A stretch of DNA of 29,733 nucleotides from G020354785 sp964521285. Its GTDB lineage: Bacteria > Bacteroidota > Bacteroidia > Bacteroidales > UBA10428. Location of the stretch: the NCBI GenBank assembly GCA_964521285.1, contig CAZFQS010000032.1, forward strand, positions 1-29,733, written 5' to 3'. Position numbers and translations under genes: made by a program. The notes under the pieces are model-generated. The model was given only the letters and a program-made list of their open reading frames with translations, did no database searches and was not told where the DNA came from. Positions 8,787 to 16,214 of the stretch are shown here, piece by piece. The first letter of the stretch is position 1, and each line of letters starts with the position of its first letter.

Positions 8787-10355
8787 ATGAAAAAATTAAT
8801 CAAAATATTAATTATTGGAATAACAGTATTTTACGGATGTACTGATTTGCAAGAAGAAATACTGGATGAAACTACAGGAGAAGAAAACCTTGTTTATGAG
8901 AATTTGTATGAACTTGTAGCCCCTACATACAATTCCTTTGCCCAGTTATACTTTATAAGGCAGGTGTGGGGTATACAACAGGTAACTACGGATGAACAGA
9001 TGATCCCTACCCGCGGAACTGACTGGTTTGACTCGGGTTTATGGCAGATGCACTATCTGCATACCTGGCTCCCCCAGCATGAACATATAGTAATGTGCTG
9101 GAACGCCCTTGCCGAAGGAATGGCCAGAGCAAATTACAGCCTGCTGCTGCTTGCTGAATTTGAGGAAAATGATGAGGTTAAATACTTCAGGGCAGAATTA
9201 AATTTTTTAAAATGCCTCTACATGTACTATTATATGGATATTTTCGGTAAAGTACCTTTCAGGGAATACACAGAACAGGATTTTAGTATAAATCCCAAGG
9301 TTTTTAACAGGAAAGAAGCTTTTGATTATATTACAAATAAGATAAAAGAAATTAAGCCTAATCTGGGGGACAAATATATAGTGCCCTATGGAAGACCTAA
9401 TAAAGATGCTGCAACAATGTTCCTGGCAAAAATGTATTTGAATAAAGAGGTATATACCGGTGAAGCAGCTTATGATTCATGCCTTATATATGTTAATGAA
9501 ATACTTAATTCAGGAAGATATAGTATTGCTGATGATTATTTCCAGATCTTTGCACCTGATAATGATGAAAATTATACAGATAACGACGAAGCTATACTTG
9601 TGACCGTTTTAAATGATGAGGAAGATATGGATAACCGGGCTAGCTGGCATGAAGGATTTCAGCTTACTTTTCATTATAACCAGAGGGTCGGGCAGGGTTA
9701 TTCAGGAGGCTATAACGGGATGTGTTCGCAAGAGGAATATCTTGAAAAAATTATAGCACATACTGACACGTCAACTGATGTAAGATGGCGAGATGACAGG
9801 ATTTATGATTTAACGGGGATATATTGTGGTTTCAACTATGGCCAGCAGTATAGTCCTGAAGGAGAGTTAATATATGAACGTGGCGGAGTTATTCCTTTAT
9901 TTTTTACATTCGAAGCTCCCCTGTATACATCGACCGAATCAAACGGGGTAAGAATAATGAAATACTGGCTTAAACTTCCCACCACAGAGCCCGCTACAGT
10001 ATCTAATGATTTTGTTGTCTGGCGGTATTCTGACTGTGTCCTTATGCAGGCAGAATGCAATTTACGTCTGGGAAATGCATCTGAAGCATTAAGTGCTGTT
10101 AATACTTTAAGGGAAAAGCGTAATGCACCCTCATTATCTTCTATTGATCTTGACGGATTGCTTACCGAAAGGGCAATAGAATTATATACTGAATGTCACC
10201 GCCGCCAGGATATGATAAGGTTTGGCACATTCCTTGACCCAAAGGAAGATAAGCCTTATGTCTCCTCCGAAACCAGGCTCTTGTGTCCTATCCCACAAAA
10301 TGCTATTGATGCACTTGCAGACAAAAGCTTGCTTTCTCAGAACCCAGGATATTAA
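8787..10355 (+). CDS. SusD/RagB-family surface glycan-binding lipoprotein
   Basis: 522 residues with a lipoprotein signal whose lipid-attachment Cys is residue 18 (GITVFYGC). The body is alpha-helical and TPR-like, as in SusD. Recognisable SusD segments include the N-terminal YNSFAQLYFIRQVWG region, the RAELNFLKCLYMYYY motif near residues 135-150, and the C-terminal TERAIELYTECHRRQDMIRFG motif near residue 470. It forms the lid that closes over the SusC barrel and captures the ligand. It follows the receptor gene directly and is surely co-transcribed. Ligand identity cannot be read from the sequence. Confidence 0.95.
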   Translation: MKKLIKILIIGITVFYGCTDLQEEILDETTGEENLVYENLYELVAPTYNSFAQLYFIRQVWGIQQVTTDEQMIPTRGTDWFDSGLWQMHYLHTWLPQHEHIVMCWNALAEGMARANYSLLLLAEFEENDEVKYFRAELNFLKCLYMYYYMDIFGKVPFREYTEQDFSINPKVFNRKEAFDYITNKIKEIKPNLGDKYIVPYGRPNKDAATMFLAKMYLNKEVYTGEAAYDSCLIYVNEILNSGRYSIADDYFQIFAPDNDENYTDNDEAILVTVLNDEEDMDNRASWHEGFQLTFHYNQRVGQGYSGGYNGMCSQEEYLEKIIAHTDTSTDVRWRDDRIYDLTGIYCGFNYGQQYSPEGELIYERGGVIPLFFTFEAPLYTSTESNGVRIMKYWLKLPTTEPATVSNDFVVWRYSDCVLMQAECNLRLGNASEALSAVNTLREKRNAPSLSSIDLDGLLTERAIELYTECHRRQDMIRFGTFLDPKEDKPYVSSETRLLCPIPQNAIDALADKSLLSQNPGY

Positions 10356-10388
10356 TTTGGTTTTAGTACAAATAGGTGTTTTTTTCCA

Positions 10389-10424
10389 GTCCCTGCCTTA
10401 CTTACCCAGGCTAAAGGCAGGGAC
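10389..10424 (+). promoter_or_regulatory. Perfect 11-bp intercistronic hairpin before the GH71/99-like gene
   Basis: GTCCCTGCCTT at 10389-10399 is exactly complementary to AAGGCAGGGAC at 10414-10424, with a 14-base loop. The hairpin ends 7 bases before the ATG at 10432, and no T-run follows, so it does not look like an ordinary intrinsic terminator. In position it resembles intercistronic stem-loops that protect the upstream susCD message or limit translation of the downstream gene by hiding its ribosome-binding region. The structure is seen; the effect is inferred. Confidence 0.6.
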
Positions 10425-10431
10425 GGAAAAA

Positions 10432-11721
10432 ATGGTTAAACAAGAAATTATGAAGCAAAATATCCTTGTCTTTTTAGTCGTATCCATAGGCTTTATAATT
10501 AGTGCCTGCGATAAGAAAGATGACGGACCGGATATCAACGGTAATAATAACGGCAATAATGACACCATTGCTAAATATGACCCTGTAGCTGTCACGAAAT
10601 CAAATACTGTAAAATTATATGTTCACTATATGCCCTGGTTCGAGACTAAAGAAACCAGCGATAACGGTGCATGGGGACAACACTGGACAATGGCGACCAG
10701 GAATCCTGACATAATTGATGAAGACGGAAAGCGTCAGATAGCTTCTTATTATTATCCTTTAATCGGACCGTATGCTTCAAGTGACAAAGATGTTATCGAA
10801 TATCATTTACTGCTAATGAAGTATATTGGAGCCGACGGTGTCCTGATTGACTGGTATGGAACAATTGACTTATATGACTATCCGTTAATTCTAAGAAATG
10901 CAGAGGCATTAATTGACATGCTTGACGAAGTCGGTCTTGAATTTGCTGTTGTCTATGAAGACCGGACGATCACAACTGCATTCGAAAATAGTGCTATAGA
11001 TGATATTATTGCAGCTGCAAAGGCAGATATGGCTTACATACAGTCATATTATTTCAATGAGAAGGAATATATTAAAATCAACGATAACCCTTTGTTACTT
11101 AACTTCGGCCCTGAAACATTTCATGCTGAAACCGAGTGGACACAAATATTTCAGAATTTAAATCCTAAACCATGTTTCCTCATGCTCTGGTACACATCTG
11201 CCCAGGGAGGGAGCAATGCTTCAGGTGAATATGCATGGGTCTATGAGGATAATAGCCATTTAACTAATTTTTATGTTCTTCGCCTGCCCAATATTGATGT
11301 AGCATTAGGAGGAGCCTACCCGGGGTTTCGTGATTTTTATGCAGAAGGAGGCTGGGGAACCGGAATGGGATGGCAAATAGACCATAAAGACGGGGAAACA
11401 TTTGAAGAAACCCTTAATATATCAGCTAATGCAGATATTGATTATTTGCAGCTTATTACCTGGAACGATTTTGGTGAAGGAACCATGATAGAACCTACCC
11501 TGGAATTTGGTTTTACATTGCTTGAAAAAGTACAGTCATTTTCTCAAGTCAGCTATGACACAACTGAATTAAAAAGTATTTATAACTTGTACAATTTGCG
11601 AAAACAATATAAAGACGACAAGCAGAAACAAAAAATTCTGGATCAGACTTATTATTATTTTGTTTCGCTACAAGTTGAAAAAGCAAATCACTTACTGGAC
11701 AGTATTCAGACAGTACAGTAA
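10432..11721 (+). CDS. Glycoside hydrolase family 71/99-like lipoprotein
   Basis: 429 residues from ATG at 10432; a second ATG at 10450 is equally possible. A lipoprotein signal ends at ISAC, followed by an Asp/Asn/Gly-rich linker. The catalytic-type domain starts with YVHYMPWFETKE, then QHWTM, GADGVLIDWYGT and, at residues 344-353, WNDFGEGTMI. This is the pattern of the GH71/GH99-like (alpha-mannanase and endo-alpha-mannosidase related) barrel. In GH99 the last motif carries the acid/base Glu pair; here the two acidic residues are Asp346 and Glu349. It ends the sigma-FecR-SusCD operon and probably cleaves the glycan at the cell surface. Substrate is unknown, though alpha-mannan or glucan is a reasonable guess from the family. 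An earlier in-frame Met inside susD was rejected because it would place the signal peptide internally. Confidence 0.8.
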   Translation: MVKQEIMKQNILVFLVVSIGFIISACDKKDDGPDINGNNNGNNDTIAKYDPVAVTKSNTVKLYVHYMPWFETKETSDNGAWGQHWTMATRNPDIIDEDGKRQIASYYYPLIGPYASSDKDVIEYHLLLMKYIGADGVLIDWYGTIDLYDYPLILRNAEALIDMLDEVGLEFAVVYEDRTITTAFENSAIDDIIAAAKADMAYIQSYYFNEKEYIKINDNPLLLNFGPETFHAETEWTQIFQNLNPKPCFLMLWYTSAQGGSNASGEYAWVYEDNSHLTNFYVLRLPNIDVALGGAYPGFRDFYAEGGWGTGMGWQIDHKDGETFEETLNISANADIDYLQLITWNDFGEGTMIEPTLEFGFTLLEKVQSFSQVSYDTTELKSIYNLYNLRKQYKDDKQKQKILDQTYYYFVSLQVEKANHLLDSIQTVQ

Positions 11722-11751
11722 TTTAGAGGAGATACCCTGAAGAGGAACCAG

Positions 11752-11767
11752 CGTCCTTAAAAGGACG
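11752..11767. repeat. Short perfect palindrome in a GC-rich island after the GH71/99-like gene
   Basis: CGTCCTT and AAGGACG are separated by AA; as RNA this folds as CGTCC, a TTAAAA loop and GGACG. A GC-rich tail (CCCGGGCGCAGGCCCC at about 11772-11787) follows, with no proper T-run. The flank GAGGAACCAGCG just before it resembles the outer arm of the REP-like elements at 2469 and 3480, so it may be a diverged relative or a weak terminator separating the glycan locus from the next operon. Confidence 0.35.
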
Positions 11768-11870
11768 TAGTCCCGGGCGCAGGCCCCTTCCCTTTTATAA
11801 CTTGCAACTTAATCCTCACTATTTATAAACTATTTATTAACTGTAATCAAAATTTTACAGGTTGTTTTGA

Positions 11871-11878
11871 TATTTTTG
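11871..11878 (+). promoter_or_regulatory. Candidate Bacteroidota -7 promoter box for the metF-hdr-glt operon
   Basis: TATTTTTG fits the Bacteroidota -7 consensus TAnnTTTG exactly and lies 45 bases before the first start codon. No good TTTG -33 element is seen at the expected distance, so confidence is modest. The 202-base gap upstream of the operon shows no recognisable riboswitch fold. Confidence 0.4.
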
Positions 11879-11923
11879 TTATCATTACAATTTTGGAAAA
11901 TAATAAAGAATTTTATATGAAGT

Positions 11924-12349
11924 ATGAATACCTTCTCACTTAAAATTATCCTGTTCTACTGCTCTAATAGTATTAATCCTGAAGAAATAATAAAAACCAG
12001 TAAAAAGGATAAGGAGATCGAAATAAGAGTGATTAGTCTTCCCTGTTCCGGAAAAGTTGACCTGCTATATCTTTTAAAAGCTATTGAAACAGGAGCTGAC
12101 GGGGCATTTCTAATTACATGCCAGCCGGGAGACTGCCAGAATCTTGAAGGTAACCTGCGTGCAAAAAAACGTGCTGATGCAGTTAATTCAATTTTAGAAG
12201 AAGCAGGATTAGGAAAAGAACGAATAATAGTTATCCCTGCGTCAGACAAAACCGATTCAGATTATATATTTAACGAAATAATTAAGTTTCGTGACTTAAT
12301 AAAAGATCTGCCCCGGCTAAAAAAATTAGAAGTACAGGAGAACAGGTAA
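11924..12349 (+). CDS. MvhD/FlpD-like electron-transfer protein, diverged (first of two)
   Basis: 141 residues of the MvhD/FlpD family, small [2Fe-2S] proteins that pass electrons into HdrA from hydrogenase, formate dehydrogenase or NAD(P)H modules. The core LPCSGKVDLLYLLKAIETGADG (seen as LPCSGKVDLL and IETGADG) and CQPGDCQNLEGNLRAKKRAD is clear. Family proteins begin with a CxxC; here Cys13 is kept but the second position is Ser16, leaving Cys13, Cys41, Cys66 and Cys71. The usual GAD/AGxxRxxYPP segment after the CxxC is replaced by SINPEEIIK. It may hold an altered cluster or be structural. Its stop codon abuts the metF start with no spacer. A full-length paralogue is encoded at 24864. Confidence 0.85.
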   Translation: MNTFSLKIILFYCSNSINPEEIIKTSKKDKEIEIRVISLPCSGKVDLLYLLKAIETGADGAFLITCQPGDCQNLEGNLRAKKRADAVNSILEEAGLGKERIIVIPASDKTDSDYIFNEIIKFRDLIKDLPRLKKLEVQENR

Positions 12350-13255
12350 ATGAAGAAGGAAAATATACTTGAAAAAAAAATTAAAGCAGGAGATCTTATT
12401 ATTACTGCTGAATATTTACCTAAGGCCGGGACAAATATTTCTGTTATTGAAACCTTAAAAAATTGCGGGGTCCAAATTATTAATGTTGCTGATAATCCTT
12501 ACGGGTCCGTTTTGTCAAGTCTGGCAGCCTCAGCATTATTATACCAGTCAGGTTTGGAGCCTGTCTTTCAGATTGTAACCCGTGACAGAAACCGTATTGC
12601 TCTTCAGTCAGATATTCTGGGTGCCGCATCACTGGGTATCAAAAATGTCCTGTGCCTGTCAGGTTACCACCAGTCACTTTCTGCAATGCCGGAATCTGCT
12701 AATGTTTATGATATTGATTCCATTCAGTTAATAGACATAGTATCCCGCATGAATAAAAATGGCATTCTGATGGACGGATCAGCAATTGAAGGTGATTTTT
12801 CAATGCTTGTCGGCGCCGTTGCCAATCCTTACCTCAGACCACTTGAACTTAATATTTTAAGGATAATTAAAAAAGTTGAGGCAGGAGCTAAGTTTATACA
12901 AACACAGGCAGTATTTGATACAGCATTATTTAAGGAATGGCTTGATGCATTAAATAATGAAGGACTTGCTGATAAAGTAACAATTCTTGCCGGCATTCTT
13001 CCATTGACCAGTTATAAAGAAGCAATCGAACTTTGTGAAAAACATACAGACTTTTATATCCCCGAATTTCAAATTAAAAGGATAAAAGATGCAGGAAAAG
13101 AAGAAGCACAAAAAAGGGCTGGCATGAAATTATCTGTGGAGACTATTAAAAATATAAGAGGGATGAAAGGATTAAAAGGTATACATATCATGTCAGGAGG
13201 AAAAGAGAACCTTATTTCTGTTTTGATTTCTGAGACAGGATTATTAAAAAAGTAA
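12350..13255 (+). CDS. metF: Methylenetetrahydrofolate reductase-like flavoprotein MetF (diverged active site)
   Basis: 301 residues, a single TIM-barrel domain of the MetF type found in MetVF complexes. The family reduces 5,10-methylene- to 5-methyl-tetrahydrofolate with FMN or FAD. The N-terminal ITAEYLPK supplies Glu21, in the place of E. coli Glu28; KFIQTQAVFD supplies Gln183; and GIHIMSGG marks the last strand. The normally conserved ...TGDHQ loop, whose Asp matches E. coli Asp120, reads LSGYHQ here, giving Tyr106 (codon TAC). This could alter flavin redox tuning or folate binding. AGGAG at 12336-12340 lies 9 bases before the ATG, one of the few clear ribosome sites here. metV, its usual partner, is the last gene of the same operon, more than 12 kb away. 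Confidence 0.9.
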   Translation: MKKENILEKKIKAGDLIITAEYLPKAGTNISVIETLKNCGVQIINVADNPYGSVLSSLAASALLYQSGLEPVFQIVTRDRNRIALQSDILGAASLGIKNVLCLSGYHQSLSAMPESANVYDIDSIQLIDIVSRMNKNGILMDGSAIEGDFSMLVGAVANPYLRPLELNILRIIKKVEAGAKFIQTQAVFDTALFKEWLDALNNEGLADKVTILAGILPLTSYKEAIELCEKHTDFYIPEFQIKRIKDAGKEEAQKRAGMKLSVETIKNIRGMKGLKGIHIMSGGKENLISVLISETGLLKK

Positions 13256-13258
13256 AGA

Positions 13259-14656
13259 ATGCCTGAAAAATATCACATAGAAACAACTCATATTCCTCCA
13301 AGGTTACCGCGCATAGGAAAGTATGGTATTATAGACTGGCGTGAGGATTGTGCAGGATGTCATAATTGTGTAAAAAAAGCCTGTATTTATGATAAGTACA
13401 GGGAGGAAAGCAAATTCATTAACAGCCTGGATAGCATTCATACCATATATTTTGAATGCATGGGATGCTTTTCATGTGTTCAGAATTGCACTAAGGGTCT
13501 ATTATGTTTAACAGTCAATCCGGAATATAAAAAATTAGGTAATGAGTACTGGTCTCCGGAAATCTTAAGGACAACGTGGCTACAGGCAGAAACAGGTAAA
13601 GTTCCTGTCTCTGGGGCCGGATACAGAGGTAAGTTTTATGGACCCGGTTTTGATTCAATGTGGACAGATATGTCAGAGATTGTAAGACCTACACGTGACG
13701 GTATTCACGGACGTGAATATATTAGCACTGCTGTAGATATAGGAAGGAAACCTTCTTTCTTAACCTTTAACGGGGATAAAATGAATTCCGGCCTTTCCTC
13801 GCTATTGTCTTTACCTTTGCCTGTTATATTTGACATGCCGTCTCCTGATCATACTCTCCCCAAATTAGAGCCATTCATCATTGAAGCAGCCTGGAGAACA
13901 GAACTTATTGCGTTAATAGACTCAGAAAAATGGACTCTTCTAAAAGATTACGATGAAAAATATTTATCACACATTGCTTTTCATTTAAATCCTGATAGCC
14001 ATAATATTCCTGAAGAAATATTAAAGAAGACCCGGTTAGCGGAAATACCTTATAGCAATCTTGTTAATAAACATATTGCTGTCATTAAAAATATTAATCC
14101 TGATATTGTTGTCTCTGTCAGGTTACCATTAACTTCACAAAGCATTGACCAGTCGCTGCAACTAACAAAATTAAATGTTGAAGTAATACATCTTGTTGCA
14201 GATCTTAACGGCAATGAATTAAACACAAAGAATCCCCGGTTCATTAAAGATATGATTCGTGATATTCACGGAAATCTAATAAAGAATGAAATAAGAGATG
14301 AGGTTACGATAATTGCAGGAGGAGGCATAGGATTACCGGAACATCTGGCCAAAGCAGTAATTTGTGGAGCTGATCTGGTTTCTATTAACCTCCCTTTAAT
14401 GATTGCTCTCGAATGCAGGCTGTGTAATAGTTGTAAATCCGGGAATTACTGTCCTGCAGCACTGGATAAGGATATCGATATTGATTATGGTGCAGGCCGT
14501 ATGGTAAATCTAATGGGTGCCTGGCACTGGCAGCTGGTAGAAGTAATGGGAGCAATGGGAATGCGTGAAGCCCGCCGTCTGCGTGGAGATGTGGGACGGG
14601 CTATGTTTTATGAAGAACTTCAGAATGAAATATATGGACCAATATTCAGTACATAA
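13259..14656 (+). CDS. Glutamate-synthase-like protein with N-terminal ferredoxin domain and degenerate FMN barrel
   Basis: 465 residues. The N-terminus carries two ferredoxin-type Cys sets: Cys31, 34, 37 and 42 (CAGCHNCVKKAC), and Cys67, 70, 73 and 77 (CMGCFSCVQNC). A TIM barrel related to the glutamate synthase FMN domain follows. It keeps AGGGIGLPEHLAKAV (353-367) and a C-terminal CRLCNSCKSGNYC set (386-398), the place of the GOGAT [3Fe-4S] site. It lacks the DGGxGGTG and QGAKPG motifs present in the next gene, so FMN or substrate binding is doubtful. The pairing looks like a catalytic plus scaffold arrangement with the next protein. Its start is 3 bases after metF and its 3' end overlaps the next gene. 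Function unknown beyond electron carriage. Confidence 0.8.
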   Translation: MPEKYHIETTHIPPRLPRIGKYGIIDWREDCAGCHNCVKKACIYDKYREESKFINSLDSIHTIYFECMGCFSCVQNCTKGLLCLTVNPEYKKLGNEYWSPEILRTTWLQAETGKVPVSGAGYRGKFYGPGFDSMWTDMSEIVRPTRDGIHGREYISTAVDIGRKPSFLTFNGDKMNSGLSSLLSLPLPVIFDMPSPDHTLPKLEPFIIEAAWRTELIALIDSEKWTLLKDYDEKYLSHIAFHLNPDSHNIPEEILKKTRLAEIPYSNLVNKHIAVIKNINPDIVVSVRLPLTSQSIDQSLQLTKLNVEVIHLVADLNGNELNTKNPRFIKDMIRDIHGNLIKNEIRDEVTIIAGGGIGLPEHLAKAVICGADLVSINLPLMIALECRLCNSCKSGNYCPAALDKDIDIDYGAGRMVNLMGAWHWQLVEVMGAMGMREARRLRGDVGRAMFYEELQNEIYGPIFST

Positions 14657-16214
14657 TACAAACCTGAAAGAAGTATTACCTGAGAATACACTCAGCAGTC
14701 GTGTTCCGCAGGTAAAGGTAAGCAGGGAAATAAAACCCTCACAGGCAAGACATCTAAATGAGATATCTAAATATATTATTTACCGTGATAATGAAAAATG
14801 CCGGATGTGCGGCACTTGCTCCAAAATCTGTCCGGAAGGAGTTCATGTTTTAAAACCCGGTTATAAATTATTTGCTACTCCAAAAAGCTATAAGTGTATT
14901 GGCTTCAGATGTGAAAAGACTGATAATTATTGTATCAGTAAATGCCCTAACGGTGCGCTCAGATTAGTTGAAAATCCCATGATGGAGGCACTGGGAGACT
15001 ACCGCTGGACATCGGATATCATACTTGCTACATGGAAAATGGCAGAGACAGGTAATGTTCTTCCTGAAGATACAGATTATGAATATGAGACAGGGGCTTC
15101 CGAAGGTGGTTTTGATCGTATTCGTCTGAAGTATCCTGATAAACCGCCAGTAGAAGTATCTGAGGATGATATAGATATAAGTATCGACTTAAACAAGCGT
15201 AATGACGGCAAGCCAAAAATAAAGATTGATGTACCCTGGTATGGAGGAGGTATGTCCTATGGCTCGGTCAGTAATGTAACCCAATTATCAAAAGTCCGTG
15301 CCGCCACAGCATGGAACACATTTTCCTGCTCCGGCGAGGGAGGCTATATGGAGAGGTTCAGACCATATGATGATCATATGATAACCCAGGTTGCTACAGG
15401 TCTTTTTGGTGTTCGTGAAGAGACAATACAACGTGTCCCTATAGTAGAGTTCAAATATGCCCAGGGTGCTAAGCCTGGTTTAGGAGGACATTTGCTTGGC
15501 TCTAAAAATACACTTTCTGTTTCCAGGATGCGTGAAGCAGTGCAAGGGATACCCTTATTCTCTCCTTTTCCCTTTCACAGCGTTTATTCGATCGAGGACC
15601 ATATGAAACATATTGACTGGATAAAACATGTAAATCCCAGGGCACTCATTTCAACTAAGGTGTCGACTCCAACTGATGTTGATATGGTGGCTGTGGGAAG
15701 TTATTTTGCAGGTACACATATTATTCATATCGACGGAGGTTATGGAGGAACAGGTGCTGCCCCTGATATTGCAAAGAAGAATATTGCAATGCCTCTGGAA
15801 TATGCTATACCTAAAGTCCATAGTTTTCTTGTCGCCGAGCATGCGCGTGACTCAGTGACACTTATCGCCAGCGGTGGTATACGCAGCTATTATGACATTG
15901 TAAAATCAATAGCCCTTGGAGCTGATGGTGTAGTTGTTGGCACCGCTGAGCTGGTGGCACTTGGATGTGTGCGCTGCGGCCGCTGCGAAAGTGGCAGAGG
16001 ATGCCCCCGAAGCATAGCTACTACTGATCCGGAATTAACGGGCAAAATGACCATAGAATGGGGAACACAGAGATTAATCAATCTTTATAATGCCTGGAGC
16101 ATAGGGCTTAAGAAAATACTTAAACGTTTTGGCATGAAGAAAATCAGCGAGCTATGCGGGCGGACAGATTTATTAATACACCTTGATTTCATGAAAAGCT
16201 CTGATGCAAAATGA
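14634..16214 (+). CDS. Ferredoxin-fused glutamate-synthase FMN-barrel protein
   Basis: 526 residues from ATG at 14634. The N-terminus has two Fe-S sets: Cys56, 59, 62 and 66 (CRMCGTCSKIC), and Cys88, 93, 100 and 104, less regular. The rest is the FMN-binding glutamate synthase domain, well kept: GGMSYGSVS (205-213), SGEGGY, QVATGLFGV (252-260), QGAKPGLGG (277-285), PFPFHSVYSIED, IDGGYGGTGA (366-375), ASGGIR (412-417) and the cluster motif CVRCGRCESGRGC (445-457). In GltB this domain reduces 2-iminoglutarate to glutamate with electrons from the [3Fe-4S] site. The overlap with the previous gene is 23 bases; ATG codons at 14625 and 14610 are other possible starts. It resembles archaeal-type GOGAT large subunits that lack the glutaminase, which here is the next gene. 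Confidence 0.9.
   Translation: MDQYSVHNTNLKEVLPENTLSSRVPQVKVSREIKPSQARHLNEISKYIIYRDNEKCRMCGTCSKICPEGVHVLKPGYKLFATPKSYKCIGFRCEKTDNYCISKCPNGALRLVENPMMEALGDYRWTSDIILATWKMAETGNVLPEDTDYEYETGASEGGFDRIRLKYPDKPPVEVSEDDIDISIDLNKRNDGKPKIKIDVPWYGGGMSYGSVSNVTQLSKVRAATAWNTFSCSGEGGYMERFRPYDDHMITQVATGLFGVREETIQRVPIVEFKYAQGAKPGLGGHLLGSKNTLSVSRMREAVQGIPLFSPFPFHSVYSIEDHMKHIDWIKHVNPRALISTKVSTPTDVDMVAVGSYFAGTHIIHIDGGYGGTGAAPDIAKKNIAMPLEYAIPKVHSFLVAEHARDSVTLIASGGIRSYYDIVKSIALGADGVVVGTAELVALGCVRCGRCESGRGCPRSIATTDPELTGKMTIEWGTQRLINLYNAWSIGLKKILKRFGMKKISELCGRTDLLIHLDFMKSSDAK

Noticed and set aside
10222..10431. Extended N-terminus of the GH71/99-like gene starting inside susD
   Set aside because: The extra 70 residues read susD in another frame, would put the lipoprotein signal internally and would cross the strong hairpin. 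ATG at 10432 gives a proper signal with ISAC lipobox.
11722..11923. Possible riboswitch (folate, SAM or cobalamin) ahead of the metF operon
   Set aside because: The region lacks the conserved helices of these riboswitches; only a short palindrome with a GC-rich tail and a promoter-like box are visible.
14565..14633. Longer start of the second FMN-barrel protein
   Set aside because: It would overlap the previous gene by 92 bases in a different frame and adds residues unlike the family. The start at 14634 gives a 23-base overlap, though 14625 and 14610 cannot be excluded.
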